From assembly GCF_020085105.1 (NCBI RefSeq), contig NC_058055.1, forward strand, positions 7,390,822 through 7,454,821: DNA of 64,000 nt, in the 5' to 3' direction. A model generated the notes under the pieces. The model ran no database searches, had not been told where the DNA came from, and worked only from the letters and a program-made list of their open reading frames with translations. This stretch comes from Siniperca chuatsi (lineage: Eukaryota > Chordata > Actinopteri > Centrarchiformes > Sinipercidae). Below are positions 12,079 to 24,260 of this stretch, in pieces (within the stretch, counting starts at the first letter, position 1; each line of letters opens with the position of its first letter). A program made the position numbers and the translations under genes.

Positions 12079-12865
12079 CTGCAGAAGAGGAGTCGTCATG
12101 GTCGGAGCTCAGGTACCCATCACTCCTCCTGTCAGGGGTGCTGCGCCCGGAGCCGCGGGAGGCTCTGCAGTGAATCTGCGGGAAGGACGGGGACAGTGTG
12201 CCGTCGTCGCCGGAGTCAAAGTCCCTGCTGTGGCGGAAAGGCCGCCGAGTGTCCCTGCCGACGGTCTTTGGTGCCAACAAGTTATTCCTGACGAAATTTT
12301 CATTCAGCTCCGCATCCTCATATTCTCGGTCGCTGGCCACCTCGTTATCATTCAGTTGAGAGACGCCAGATGTGGCCGTGCCCCCTCTCTGAAAGCTGGG
12401 TTTCTTTGGCGGGACAGGGATGGGGACGGGCTTACCTGTCTTGCCGCTGAACTTGCTCCGTTCCCGGCCGAACGAGCTCGTGACACCCGCTATGTGGAGC
12501 TTGACACCTCCAGTGTCAGACACCTTGGCCGTGTGCCCGTCGCTCCCATCTTCCCGCCGCTGCGGTTTCCTAATATCCCCCGTCTTAGAAAATGCGAATG
12601 TGTCGGAGTTCAAGTTTTCATCTTTGCCTTCAAACCGTTCAGGGTCGTTTCTCTTCCGTCGAGCCATGGTGGTCTGCAGGTAGATCACCTTGAATTTCTC
12701 CTCCGCCAGAGCCCTCTGGAGCCTCTTCAGGTTGGTTTTAGATGCCTCCAGCTCCGACTCGATGTCCTCTACAGAGTTCAAATCCATTTTGGGTACTTCT
12801 CCGTGAGGAAATTCATTCCTCCAATGTTTTGCAAATTCCTCCTGTTCCCACATATCGATGTTCAA
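12079..12865 (-). CDS. BCR/ABR-family RhoGEF/RhoGAP, first coding exon (partial gene)
   Basis: The first 262 codons of a gene that continues off the left edge. The N-terminus resembles the BCR oligomerisation domain: an FAKHWRNEFP segment, then a heptad-rich coiled coil at about residues 25-70 ending in KVIYLQTTMARRKR (human BCR has MIYLQTLLAKEKK). About residue 185, DREYEDAELNENFVRNNL matches BCR DYEDAELNPRFLKDNL, and a Ser/Asp-rich YLSSDHDDSSS stretch follows. The family protein tetramerises through this coiled coil and carries DH-PH, C2 and RhoGAP domains downstream, all outside the window. The exon ends at a clear donor (CTGCAG, then GTAACAG) after one base of codon 263. It is shorter than human BCR exon 1 (about 426 codons) and has no YVNV GRB2-docking motif. 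A proline-rich PVPIPVPPKKP is a possible SH3 ligand. Mammalian ABR lacks this domain, but the aspa/akap10 neighbours suggest the ABR region, so bcr versus abr is left open. Confidence 0.85.
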
Positions 12866-13150
12866 ACCGGGCTTTCCGCCAACTGCAGTCTCGTAATGAG
12901 AGAAACGTTGAAGCTAACTGTTCTGTGTCTTCACCGACAGTTAGTCTGTCGCATATGTTTACCTTCCTCTCCTACTCTGGTTGAAGAACAGTCTGTCGAT
13001 ATTAACTTGACCACTTTCTGACCATCTTTAGCCTCCCACATACAAACAGCAGAGCGCACCGTGAGCGTGTGCGAGACGCAAATAACAAGTTTGCCACTAC
13101 GCTGAAAAGTTTCGAGACTTCCTGTATTGAGACGTGCTGCCTTCAAGTCC
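12866..13150 (-). promoter_or_regulatory. 5' UTR/promoter region of the BCR/ABR-family gene
   Basis: The sequence directly upstream of the start codon at 12865, richer in CpG around 13020-13160 (CGCACCGTGAGCGTGTGCGAG) than the AT-rich surroundings. No TATA box was recognised, and the placement is by position only. Confidence 0.4.
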
Positions 13151-16100
13151 CGCTCGGACTAGCGTGTTGTATGTTTTGTTTTATGACCATAAAATCAAAT
13201 CAATGCTGCATACCTCAATGCCAGATTTTAAAGCAGGTGCGTTTGTCTTTGGTTGAAAAATAAAAAAAACAATAACATTGCTCCTGTAGATTTAACATTT
13301 AGAACACCACAATACATAATCACAACGGGGACATAGAAACACAATAATTATTTAGCTCATTTTTTTAAATTCTACAGAGTAAATAATAGTGTATGATAGT
13401 AATATCACATAATTTTTTACCATCAAATGTTCACGCTGCTTATATCTCCAGATAAAATATCTAATATGACTTTAACACACAATATTCCCTGTCGTGCTGA
13501 TTAGTGGAAAGAATTCCGATATATCTTAATGCAACGAGTCAATGAATGGGTGAGAGTTCGTCACTCTTCGCTCTGACAATAATCAAGCAACCACCGTGCT
13601 TTTTACCCTGGGGTTAAATGTTCACACCATGTGGTGTAAATAAAAAACAAACATGCATGATATGCATGTAAATGAAATGGAATGGTGGGTTATAATATAA
13701 GTAACTGATTACTCTTTTCATAATAACCTATATTTATCGTCTCAATAAGAATAGGTGAATAGTTTCATTCAAGTCATAACTCTTATGTTTACAGTTAACT
13801 TTACTGCCAGCAGCAAACTCTAGGTTTGCTTTTATGGTTAGTATTGCTTGAGTACCTTGTTAAAGTACAGACATATTGGATAGTGTGTGTCTCCACTGAT
13901 CTGCTGGTTTTGCCTGATTTGCCTGATTTTTTTGATAAAGCCAGAATAAAAAAAAAGTCATTTAAACTTTTGAACAAAGACTACTGATCTTATGCATCAA
14001 AAACACATTCAGCTTTATTTTTCTAATGTATTGCTCATGGTTTTCTATTCAAGCTGCACTGGTGGCATGCCCCGTCAGGAAATATTTGATTTGACTACCA
14101 TGATATCCAGGGAACAGGGAAAGCTGTGACACTTGCTTTGAGTGCCACAGAAGGACAATGAGAAACCCTGTCTTATGGAGCCTCCTGTATTGGGTTTACA
14201 CAGGTCCATTTGTGGGTCTCCTTCTATTATCTCCCTTATTGTTTTAACAGCAGGCACAGGCATTTCCCATAGATACTAGACGTGTTAATGCACGTAAAAA
14301 ACAGACGTGAAGTGCTTTTTATTGATACAGGAACATGTCATAACTTACAATAGCTAAAACACATCCTCATTCTCTTGCTTGTTTTGATTGCTATTTTATC
14401 ACTGCAGAATAATATTTGGTGTGGCACACCAGACAGACACTTTATATTTGCTAGGTCAACATTTTCAAATTTAGTAATGGAAAAATCATCTTCAACTCGG
14501 CCGGATGCATGCAGCTGCATTCAGGTAAAAACTTGGTAAGCAGCCAAGCAGGAGACTTCCAGTAAAACAGTTGTAATGCTATACAACAGAGGAAAAAGTT
14601 ATCACTTTAGACAGAGAACGATAGGGGAGGGCGGAGGCAGAGATGGACGCTTGGTATTTTCGAGTGCCCGTTTGGATCCCTGCCCAGAACTGAAAGATCA
14701 TTCTCCTAAAAGCTTTCAGTAGCCAGGAGCAATCATTGATCAGCTCTCGTTGCAGGCCTGAGAGCCCTGATTGGGTTACTGTAATGAATAGATGAGAAAG
14801 GCTATGGCCAGCCTGTAATCATGAAACTGAATTACTAATCACAAGCTGTACATATATGGCAGGAAATGTAGGGACTTTTCTGGTTACTCTTCATGTGTTC
14901 AATACAGTCAGCCTGTGGAATGCAGAAGTTATATGTCTCAACTGGAGTCATACTTCTCAAACTTTACAGATATTGTTTCATAACAGAAAAACAAGTGTGA
15001 CGTGAGGTTTTGGTGACTCTTAGCTCAGTGCAAAGATAATGACATGACTGGGTAAATGCACAAAGAGTGTAGCTGGCAGACAACATTCTTTACATCTCAT
15101 TCCCAAAATGCTTTCATTCATCAAACAACAAATTCAACACTATTTTGATCCAAAGGTACATGTACTACAGATTAAATGACGCCTCCAGTGTGGTATACTG
15201 TATGCTTTTGCTCATTGTTATGTCATCAAACCCTTCATACACCACAACTGAACACATTTTTAAATGTTTTGCCACGCTTCTCAACCTGCTTCACTCCCAT
15301 TCAATTCCAGATGTCCTGAGCGCCTGAGACGTTTAATATAGTAGTTGAATGGAATTCACTGCTGCGAATGAGAAACAACCAATAGTGTGAGGCAAACAAT
15401 AACAGGATGAAAGACATGAACAAAATATCCAGCTATGCTGTAATTGTAGCATTTACTGTATACTCTGCACAAAGGATGCGTCACTGTAAACACACGTGTC
15501 TTCTACAAACATTCAACATGTTATGCAACATACTGTATACAGTATATACACAAGACATCAGTAACAGCGTAGTGTTATAATGCAGTGTCAGCAGTGTGTT
15601 CTATGCCAAGGAAGACATAGAACTTTGTTAAAAATGACACATAAGAATAAGCTTTGGTCAGGATTTTCAATCCTCAAATTAATATCCATTTAAATAAAAT
15701 GAAAAGAAGTGAAGACTCCAAATATCTTCTGAATACTCCTAAATGTCATCTTCTCCCTCCATGGCTCCATAAAGAGTTTCAATATGGACAAATTATATGA
15801 AAAATAATGAATGTGCATGACTATAAGTGGTGTTTCTGTGTAAAAATGTGGGTAGTATATTTGAGCTTTAGGTCTGTGGTTCTGGGACGAGGAAAGTATT
15901 GAAATAGTTAGAGGGTAAATTCCTTGAATGACTGCACGCTGGCTACAATATATTGGCATGCACTGCACCAGGGGCAGACTAAGGAGCCAAAGATCCAGCT
16001 CTGACAGTCTGCAACAGGCTACTCCAGTATTTTCTATGCTGCAGCAGGGTGCATCATGGGGAGGACTTTAATCAGTGGTTATGTGATGCCCTCTGGTGGC

Positions 16101-17137
16101 TGCAGTTGCTACCCTACATGACAAAACAAGCATGACGAGTCAAAGCAACACAGTATGAAGGGCTATAGCAGAGTATAGCATAGTACTACATTTATTGAAT
16201 GGAAAATTTCCACAGGACCTCAAGGACAATAAACTTTACTAATCATATAAATGGTGCTACCAAAAATATTGCCGAATGAAAAATGAATTACTTTAAGACC
16301 ACAGCGATACACTTTGAGACAACAAAGACATAAAAATATTAGAAAGTACATATGCTTTGCATGACTCAACAAGTCCTATATGTCACTTAAAACCAAACAT
16401 ACAGTACAAGTATATCAAAATAGACACAAATATATTATTATAAAACTTGTTTCAAAATGCATCCCATTTGTATAGAGGGACAGAACATATACCATTTCTT
16501 ATCAAAATAATATCTTGTTATCCAACACATAATCTACAAATTCCACACCAAATTTGTTGTGCAATTGTCTCTGAAATCTCTATTAAGGCAACTATAGGAC
16601 AGCACCACAGATGCAACCACTGGAGTTACAGGTAGGTAGAATCAAAAGGCCACAAACACCCTGCCAAAGATGTTACAAATATATTTTCAGAAGAAGACAA
16701 ACTACAGGTTTGGGTCAAAAGTTGCAGGTTATGATCCTCAATGGCCGTCCTGAGCAGTAGTAGGAGTGTTGTATAATGATTCGTAAGCCATCAATGATTA
16801 GGCCTGGCCTTTAATATTATAAAAACTTAGTTGATTTAATGTAAATATATTTTAAAAATTACAGCAGTATCATAAATACTTACCACAGCAATAGACCAGT
16901 CTTCAGATCAGAGACTTTCACAGTGACTCTTTGCAAAGCCTTCACAAATTGCATAGTTAATGGATTTTCTGATAGTAAACGCATAGAAAACTAAATCAGT
17001 GTGTAAAAGATGGTATCTAGTCATTATGTGAGGAAAGTCTGTCATTTGTTAACAGAACAAAGTGCAAAATCTTTACATAGATTGTTGCTGTGGCTAACAC
17101 ATATTCATGATCGCTGTTAACCTTACAAACCAACTTT
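13151..17137. other. Intergenic stretch between the BCR/ABR-family gene and aspa
   Basis: Mostly AT-rich, without a coding exon I can support. The only part that stands out is 14590-14860, a compositionally balanced, repeat-free block (see findings). The 3' UTR of aspa must lie in the right part, below 17138. Confidence 0.5.
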
Positions 17138-20100
17138 TCATGCTTTTCTGATGGAACTTGCTACCAAGGTTTCTCGCCTAGTGGTTACAAATGCCTGTTG
17201 TTTTTCATAATAGGCTGCCTCATTAATAAAAGTGGGATAGACGGTGCCTGAGCCCTGGTAGCGGATGGTCTTTCCATCAAATGTTTGGAACATAGGGTCA
17301 CCGGGGTTCAGTGGTTCCCAGTCACAGTCCTGAAACAACAACAAGCAATAACCACAGATAAAGGGACTTAAGTATGTTATTCAAACTACAATAATATATT
17401 GTCACATCAACCAAAGATGTCTCATATCCTCTTTCATAATAACTCATATTTACAGGTTCAATAGGTCAGATTCTAATTTTTACCTGCAGATTGGGGTGCA
17501 CCATGGCAATGATGTTTCCATTGGCATCCCTGGGGTAGTCAATCCTCTCTAACACCCGGAAAACTTCCACTGTACAGGGAGGGAACTCCATGCCTAAACA
17601 CCACACAGGTAACAACATCTTGTAAGCATCCTGTATTCCAAAATCTATTGAGGACACGGACTGAAAATGTGACTTAATAGTGTACAAAGACACGCAATTA
17701 TTTTCCAACAACGAGAAGAAAAAAATAGAAATGAAGAATAAGCAGAAATAGGCAATCTTAATCCTAATAACAACTCCTCCTAAAAAAACCAAAACAAACA
17801 AGGATAATGCCTCTGAGGATGCAAGAATAAAACAACTTAAGAAAAGAAGGGAAATGGAAAAACAAACAAGCAAAAAAAGAAATGGAAAAATACAGGAAGA
17901 TAAAATATCAAGAAAGGCAGATGACCGATTAGCCATATAGACGGAGTGGGGTGCTTTCCAGCTGCAAATGATCAACTTCTTGGCCTTTGTGATCCCAGTT
18001 ATGAATACGCTTTTCTCAATGATCAACTGATTTAAAGAGGAACATGTTAAGAGCAGAACAGACTGAAAAAGGCATAGTTTCCCCCAGAATCCTGGATAAA
18101 AACCTCCCTTCATTAAAAAATACTGCTGGTCAATGCCAGATCATGTGAATATAAGGACCATTTTTATCCAAGGAACACAAGCTGCAATCTAGTGATGATC
18201 TGACCCTCATTAAATGGAGTCTACAAGGAGAGAAGTACATTCTGTGGACGAATTTGAAGAGTATGTATTGGTGGTTGGGATAACGTGACAAGGAGATATG
18301 TTCGTCTGCCAATCAAGACCTGAGTTGGAAGTCTGAATATTTAACTTCCAAACAGAGTCATTTGCTATAGGCTTATAAGAAGCTTATCAAAAAGTAATAC
18401 ATATGCGAGACAATGCCTTAAGAGCGAGCTCTCACTAAAATAACACTAAACAAAAGATGGGTTCTTAAATTCCCTGTCCATGGGACTTTCATGGCAGAGA
18501 GTGTAAAAAAAAGAATGCGTTCCCGGGGAGAATAAGCAAAGTCCTGGATTTTCATACATATCAGCAGTGGCACAGATAGCCCTACTGCTCCATAGAGGAA
18601 AATGGGTTGAGAGAGTATTAATCAGCAAATTATGATTATGCTGCTTTCTGCAATGCATTTACACACGGCACTTAGTCCACTTGGTGGAGGAAAACGCTCA
18701 GCACTTTCAGTTATTTTGAAATGAAGGACACAATCAATAAAAACAACACTAAGAGACAACAGCTAGTTAGCTATTGGACAAATTTTGACTTGATGATGGT
18801 GCTCGAGGAAAAGTCAGGGATCATCAAAGTCAGTTGGATTCAATCCATCGAATAGTTGTTGAGATATTTCAGTCAGGACCCAAGTGGTGGACCGGCCGCT
18901 AGACAGGCCGACATCGCTATCCGTAAAGCCTTGTTGCTAGAACGGCTGATAAAAACTACATATTAATAAGTGAAAAACAAAACTGAATTTTAAGACTTAA
19001 CCAACTTGAATAAATGTCTTAATAAGTGGCCTTACTCAGTCTCTGGAACTAAACAGGAAGTGCAGTGGTTTTTGGCAGAGCTTGGATATTAAGTAAGTAG
19101 ATGCTCAAATGAACTGCTTTACCACGTAAGTGTACGACCACTGACCTGTACTAATATGCACGCGGCAACACAGAGCAAAAAGGACAATAGTCACAGCAAG
19201 TTTTCCCACTGAATCTATGTGATCGATATTCTGCAGAACCGTAACTACTATTTAACCTCTTATAGCTAAACGAGTTCTTCGTGCTGCTCAGCTTCAAGGC
19301 ACAGGAACACAGATTCATCACCATGCCTGAGCAATCATCAGCACCAGTGTGGCCCCACGACAGAAGATTACCACACCGTTGGCAGCCAGACTCTAATGAC
19401 ATGGAAACTGACCAGCTCCCAACAAGCAGGCCATTCAACAGCAGGCCAGTCAGGGGAAACCAACAGACTGCAACTCACACTTGGCACAGGCTGCTTGTTT
19501 ACGTAAACTAGGAAGGAAAAACTGCCTTGCACCTAAACATTGCAAACACTGTTCCGTGCCTTAGGGAACAGAAAGGGCAGAGCGGAGGCGGGGTGAGCCT
19601 GATGCAGATAAATTTAGAGATCTGGGTGTAGGTACATCTGGATGAATCAGGCGGACACCCATGGGCGTTTTGTCACAAAATGTTTCTCGTCACGATGATG
19701 CTGGCAAACAGGCTGACTGACTGAACAACCTATTTTTCTATTACATAACACAACATGAATCATAATATTAGTCGTCCCCAAGACAGTTTAATACTTAAGA
19801 AATTCCTGCAAACTTTAAGAGACATGAACTAATTCAGTGGACATGTATGCTTCAGTCTCGACTGCTTTGGCCTTTAAAATTATGACATGGGCTGTTGCTG
19901 AATGCCATATAAATGCCGTATGTTATATGGCCCTACCTTCATTAAAAAGTTCGATGAAGTCCAAGGCATGTTTCAGTATTACCCTCATAGCTTCAAAGAT
20001 GTTACTCCTCAAAACACCTTGAGGCTGAGGACCCACTTCCAGACCTGCAATGAAACAATCAGAAGACACATTCGCACATGTAAAACTATTCTCTGCTGAC

Positions 20101-21549
20101 TGAATGGATGCCCTGCGAATATCTTAAATATAGTCCATTGTCCCCAGAGCAATTTGGCTGGACTTGAGAGACTCACCAACAGGGTGCTTGGCAACGGAGC
20201 GCGAAGTGGAATATTTCAAAAGAGGATGTTCATTCAGCAGAACAAGACAACTGGCTGGAGCGATGGCTTTCTGCAACACAAAGAATGTATTTTCGTATCT
20301 AATAATTTTTAGTTCTAGTTGTCCTTGACCTCTTAGAGGCATGCTTTGTCCCCCATGTAGGCGTATCAGACAGTGTTGTCCAGCTCTGCTCTGATCGGTC
20401 CAGCCTGAGAGTAGACTGAATCTCAATCATGCCGATCACAATCACCTGAGTGATGAATGTGTTTGTGTCTATTTAATGTCTGCTTCGCCATGGTGATTTG
20501 ACAATGCCTGACGAAGATCTCTGTTACAGCGAAACACTGCTCAGATAAAACTGAAGGGAGCTGTTAGTGCAGTGTGCAGGTCTTCTGTTTGAGTCTTGCC
20601 TTTAGTTTGCTTTTTGATCCTGCACATGTGGAAGTTTTTTTTTTGGATGTGTGTACCCTACACCCCCTTTTTTGTCTTTCTGCAACACAAAACTAAGCAA
20701 AAACAAGATCTCAACTGCAGATTAAAAAACACACACCTTAACATCACATCAGCCAACCAGACTGTGAGTGACTGCTTCAAGGTTTTGCTTGAACTCACAT
20801 CGGTACAAATATGACACATACAATAACAAACAGACAAACACCATGGCCATGTGCACAATTCAAGTTTAAGGCGGTAGTGTGTCTTAGTGATCGGAAAAGG
20901 CACAAAATCATTTTCAGCACAAACAGCATTGTGATTCTTGTCTCCATAATTTATCGAGAGGATCACTGTCATCGTGGGCCTACTGGATAAAAAAGTCCAC
21001 CTGTGATCTCCTGAGTTTAAGCTGTCGCTGGTTGGAGAGGAAACCAGAGACCCCCCATCCATCACCTTTCACTTTCTTTCATTCTGAGACGTTGGTTTAA
21101 ATTGTACTTCTTAACATACTGCATTCTGTACTGTATGTGCCATAAAACATATTTATGGGACATTTCTCGCTGGGCTCTGGTGTTAACTTATACCACTGAC
21201 TGTGACTGATTTTGAACAGCTAATGTTGTAGATCGAATGCTCCTGAACACCTACAGACGTTTGTTTGTGCCGTCAAGTTTAAAATTCAATTCAAAATAAA
21301 AAAAATAAATAAAATCAAATTTGCTCTTCAAGGCCGTCACCTTGATGTAGTTCATCATCTGCAGATTGAAGTGGTCTTTGGAGCTCTCCAGAATCAGAGT
21401 GCAGCCCATGTTGGACGTCGTGTTGTGGAGGTCAAAGATGACATCGTAGGCCTCTGGGCTTCCTTTGGGTCCAAATATCCTGTTGATCTCCTGGGCTCTC
21501 TGCACCTCGTAGGGCAGGTCATCTCCTCCCGGGGCACTGCAGGGAACAT

Positions 21550-21586
<37 letters not shown>

Positions 21587-24021
21587 GAGAAAGCAGTCCG
21601 ATGTCCGATCAGACAATTCTGCTGAAGGAACAATGAGCTATGAAGCACGTTAATGATTTACACAAGGGTGTCTACTTGCCGTACATGCCCTGTTAACACT
21701 TTCACAGAACTGTTGGCCAAAGGTGGAAAAATCTCTGAGTAACAACCTACAAGTTAACACAGTAACTGTGGGGTTAAAATGGAGAGTATGTGCAAAATGC
21801 GCCGAAAGCCAAAAAACAAGATTATCCTGTTTCTGTGTTGAACTAAGGTTTGTATTCACTACATTTCTATGTGGGTAACAGGAAAACATTAATAACTGCA
21901 AATGATGTCTTGATAATTACCATGATTCCACTTGATTTGCTGATGTAGACAGTCATGGTAGCCATTAAGGCCACGCTGGAATTCAAAGCTGGATTCAGGA
22001 GAGTGGCCTCCTTTTGTGAGCGTTAAGAAGAAATTGAATCCACTTTCTCCAAGCATTGCATGTCTGCACTAAAGGATCCTTGAGAAGTTGGTTTAGTCCC
22101 CAGGCTAAGCTTTTTTCCCCAGACAGACATTCTACACGCTCTGAGCAGAGAATGGGAGCTTCCCTTTTTTTCACTAAGCTCTTTTAAAGCATTTCAAAAT
22201 AACAGTCTAGGACATTCTCCAAGCTACTGTAGAATAGCACCTCTGCTGTCCCATATTGTCTCACCTCTCTCACATCTGCTCTTTTGACCCCATTTTCAGC
22301 AAATATCTGGTATTGTCTGGACTGCCAGGACATTGGCACACAAGCATAGTGTGAACTACAGCTGATAGAGTGGTCTCCAACACACCAACTAGTATATTTA
22401 AGTTGGAGAAAAGGGAACTGTTAATCTTCTTATATGTTGCCTTGAGAGAGGCCAAACAGTTTGTAAGCTGCAGATCTTTCCTCATCGTTCACATTTTGAA
22501 CGATGAGGAAGTAACAGTAACTGCAGCCATACACGATGATCTGAGCTTTAACCATCTTTTCAGTGAAAGGAAACATTTACAACAGAATTTGAAAAGATCA
22601 CAAAGCCACTATAGGTAAAATATGGTACACATCATAAGAAATTCTGTAATAATAATACTATTAAGCGCAGTTATTGTCACTCAAGTGTATATACTCACCA
22701 TCCAAAAGCACAGATGACAATATTCCCATAACAGGAAAATAGTAGGATAGAGAAAAGAGGCCAAGATTAAGGCCACATGGAAATGATATGGTAATAAGTC
22801 AACTTCCCCAGCAGGTGCCACAGACACACTATAACAACGTTGGGAATGTCAGTGTGGGATTCCTATGGTGGTTTATGAACAGTGGGATACGATGTTGTTA
22901 CCCAACCACATTAGTAAATAGGCTGTTGTGTGTGTTCATGCACACTGACTATATGAGCCAGCGTTTGCGTAAGAGATTTTCCGCTATAGTGCACAGAAGA
23001 ATAAAAAAAAAAACAACAAAAAAAAGTCGTCTTAATTCATTTGCAGCTCGGTCACGTTTCGCTCACGTTTTTCCTGCTGGCTGACAGTCGGCCCAAGTCC
23101 GGGAGGAGGGGACACGCTGCTCTGCTGTTATTGGCGGGGGTTAACACGCACGCCTGCGATAAAAAACAGTTTGATTTAGGTTTGATCGTGACTGTTTTAC
23201 TATAGGAATTCCGAGAATATAACAGTGTACATCCATCCAAGCCATCCTATAGTTTGGTGTAACCAAACTGTAGTTTTACCCTATGTTCTTTAAGCAAGAC
23301 GGCTTACGGCACTTCCCTCACTTGTGTCTGGCAGAGCACACACGTGAAGTCAGTGATGTCAGTAATGTTACATGATCGCGCTGTCATTACATTTCCCAAC
23401 GTATTCCGACTACCTGTAGTCGAGATCTTCGAGGATCTGACACTGAACCAGTTAGATCCTCGATTTTAGTCATTTCATTCGCAAACAAACTGCCCCAACG
23501 ACAAAACGTACACAAGCCCATTCAGACAATGTCACAGTTTACAGTATAGGGATGCACACATGCCACGTTCTTGTTTTTGATCAGAATGAACTCAAAACCT
23601 AAAAAAAAAAAAACACATATAAAATCAAACGGGTGTGCTGCTAAATGTGAATCTGTTTTGCGGATCCGTGCCATGAAAAAGTCTCCATTCAACATGTATG
23701 ACAGCAGACAGGAAGAACAACAACAACATCATCCAGCAGCGACGCTGTACATGACAGCTCTGAGGTCTGCTGTGTTTACCTGAGGTTTTCTGGGCTGAAG
23801 GCTCGGTTCAGATCCGTGTCCACATATCTGGTGCACTTCTCCACAGCCTTCGGGTTGGTGATGAAAGGTTTGGTCTCGACCCCTTTTCTCTGTATCTCGG
23901 CGCTATTCTTCACCCACAGGTTTACGAGCGTCACGCCTGACATCTCGTTCCCGTGCGTTCCTCCGAAAATAGCCACTCTCCTGGCCTCGTTAAAACACAC
24001 GCTGTTGTTATAAGAGGACAT
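17138..24021 (-). CDS. aspa: Aspartoacylase (N-acetylaspartate amidohydrolase), six exons
   Basis: Exons in transcript order: 24021-23780, 21536-21341, 20270-20177, 20044-19937, 17593-17484, 17329-17138. All are GT-AG with matching phases and total 942 nt, so 313 aa, the same length as human ASPA. The enzyme is a cytosolic zinc hydrolase that splits N-acetylaspartate into aspartate and acetate; in mammals its loss causes Canavan disease. The zinc site is visible as GGTHGNE (His23, Glu26) and DLHNTTSN (His118). Substrate and catalytic residues lie in [12 protein letters not shown] (Arg65, Asn72, Arg73) and [11 protein letters not shown] (Glu180). [14 protein letters not shown] near the C-terminus holds the substrate-binding Tyr. 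The sequence fits ASPA better than the paralogue ACY3 (for example [12 protein letters not shown] and [10 protein letters not shown]). Exon 2 has a (TG)n tract beside its acceptor. No inactivating change is seen. Confidence 0.97.
17900..18660 (-). mobile_element. Degraded L1-like LINE, 3' part of ORF2
   Basis: Lies in aspa intron 4, same strand as the gene. In minus-strand order it encodes LINE ORF2-like pieces: [20 protein letters not shown] (like the L1 'PLW.S...T..D.YE.G' segment) near 18590, then [20 protein letters not shown] and [18 protein letters not shown] near 18160-18290. The last is the 'P.rLh.m...C..C....G...HM.W.C' region near the end of L1 ORF2. [15 protein letters not shown] near 17960-18000 resembles the following segment. 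Frames change between blocks and stops interrupt them, so the copy is dead. Confidence 0.7.
18788..18957 (+). repeat. Dispersed fish repeat fragment
   Basis: AATAGTTGTTGAGATATTTC followed by GGACCCAAGTGGTGGACCGG and GACAGGCCGACATCGCTATC is a familiar non-coding repeat tail in fish genomes. The preceding GAGGAAAAGTCAGGGATCATC belongs to the same family. It lies in aspa intron 4. Confidence 0.6.
21552..21582 (-). repeat. (TG)n tract at the 3' splice site of aspa exon 2
   Basis: About 15 AC units on the + strand, so TG in the aspa transcript. They end about 16 nt before the exon 2 acceptor (CATGTTCCCTGCAG), where a polypyrimidine tract would normally be. Confidence 0.95.
22478..22510. repeat. 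14-bp perfect inverted repeat, 5-nt spacer
   Basis: TTCCTCATCGTTCA (22478-22491) pairs exactly with TGAACGATGAGGAA (22497-22510). CTGCAG words flank it on both sides. It lies in aspa intron 1. Confidence 0.85.
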
Positions 24022-24260
24022 GTCTGGGTGCTAAAGCTGTGCAGAGTCTGGGTATAGACGGCAGAGGAAAAGTTTCCAGCTGGAGCTTCACAGCCTCACT
24101 GTTTAAATGCCTGCTGTGGCTGCGCGCTTACGTAACGTGCCCGCTGGCTTGTTGTGGTCAGTCACCGTGCGTAAAATGCGCTGAGTTGTGCACGACATCT
24201 CGAGTTGCAGGCGAAACTCCAGTTAACAAGGTTCCTCCCTTTGTTAACCTGTTACTGTCA
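24022..24260 (-). promoter_or_regulatory. 5' UTR/promoter region of aspa
   Basis: Region upstream of the aspa start codon, less AT-rich than the following stretch, with CpGs around 24120-24180 (GCGCGCTTACGTAACGTGCCC). No TATA box was recognised; assigned by position. Confidence 0.35.

Larger units (their letters stand above)
21537..23779 (-). other. aspa intron 1
   Basis: 2.2 kb between exons 1 and 2. It contains a 14-bp perfect inverted repeat (22478-22510) and the (AC)n tract next to the exon 2 acceptor. No coding potential was recognised. Confidence 0.8.

Noticed and set aside
12098-13021. 307-codon plus-strand ORF
   Set aside because: Antisense of the BCR/ABR-family exon and its 5' region; the minus frame has clear family similarity and a splice donor, while this frame has no recognisable domain.
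17466-18113. 215-codon minus ORF covering aspa exon 5
   Set aside because: A chance fusion of aspa exon 5 with intron sequence and LINE relic; the acceptor at 17593/17594 splits it.
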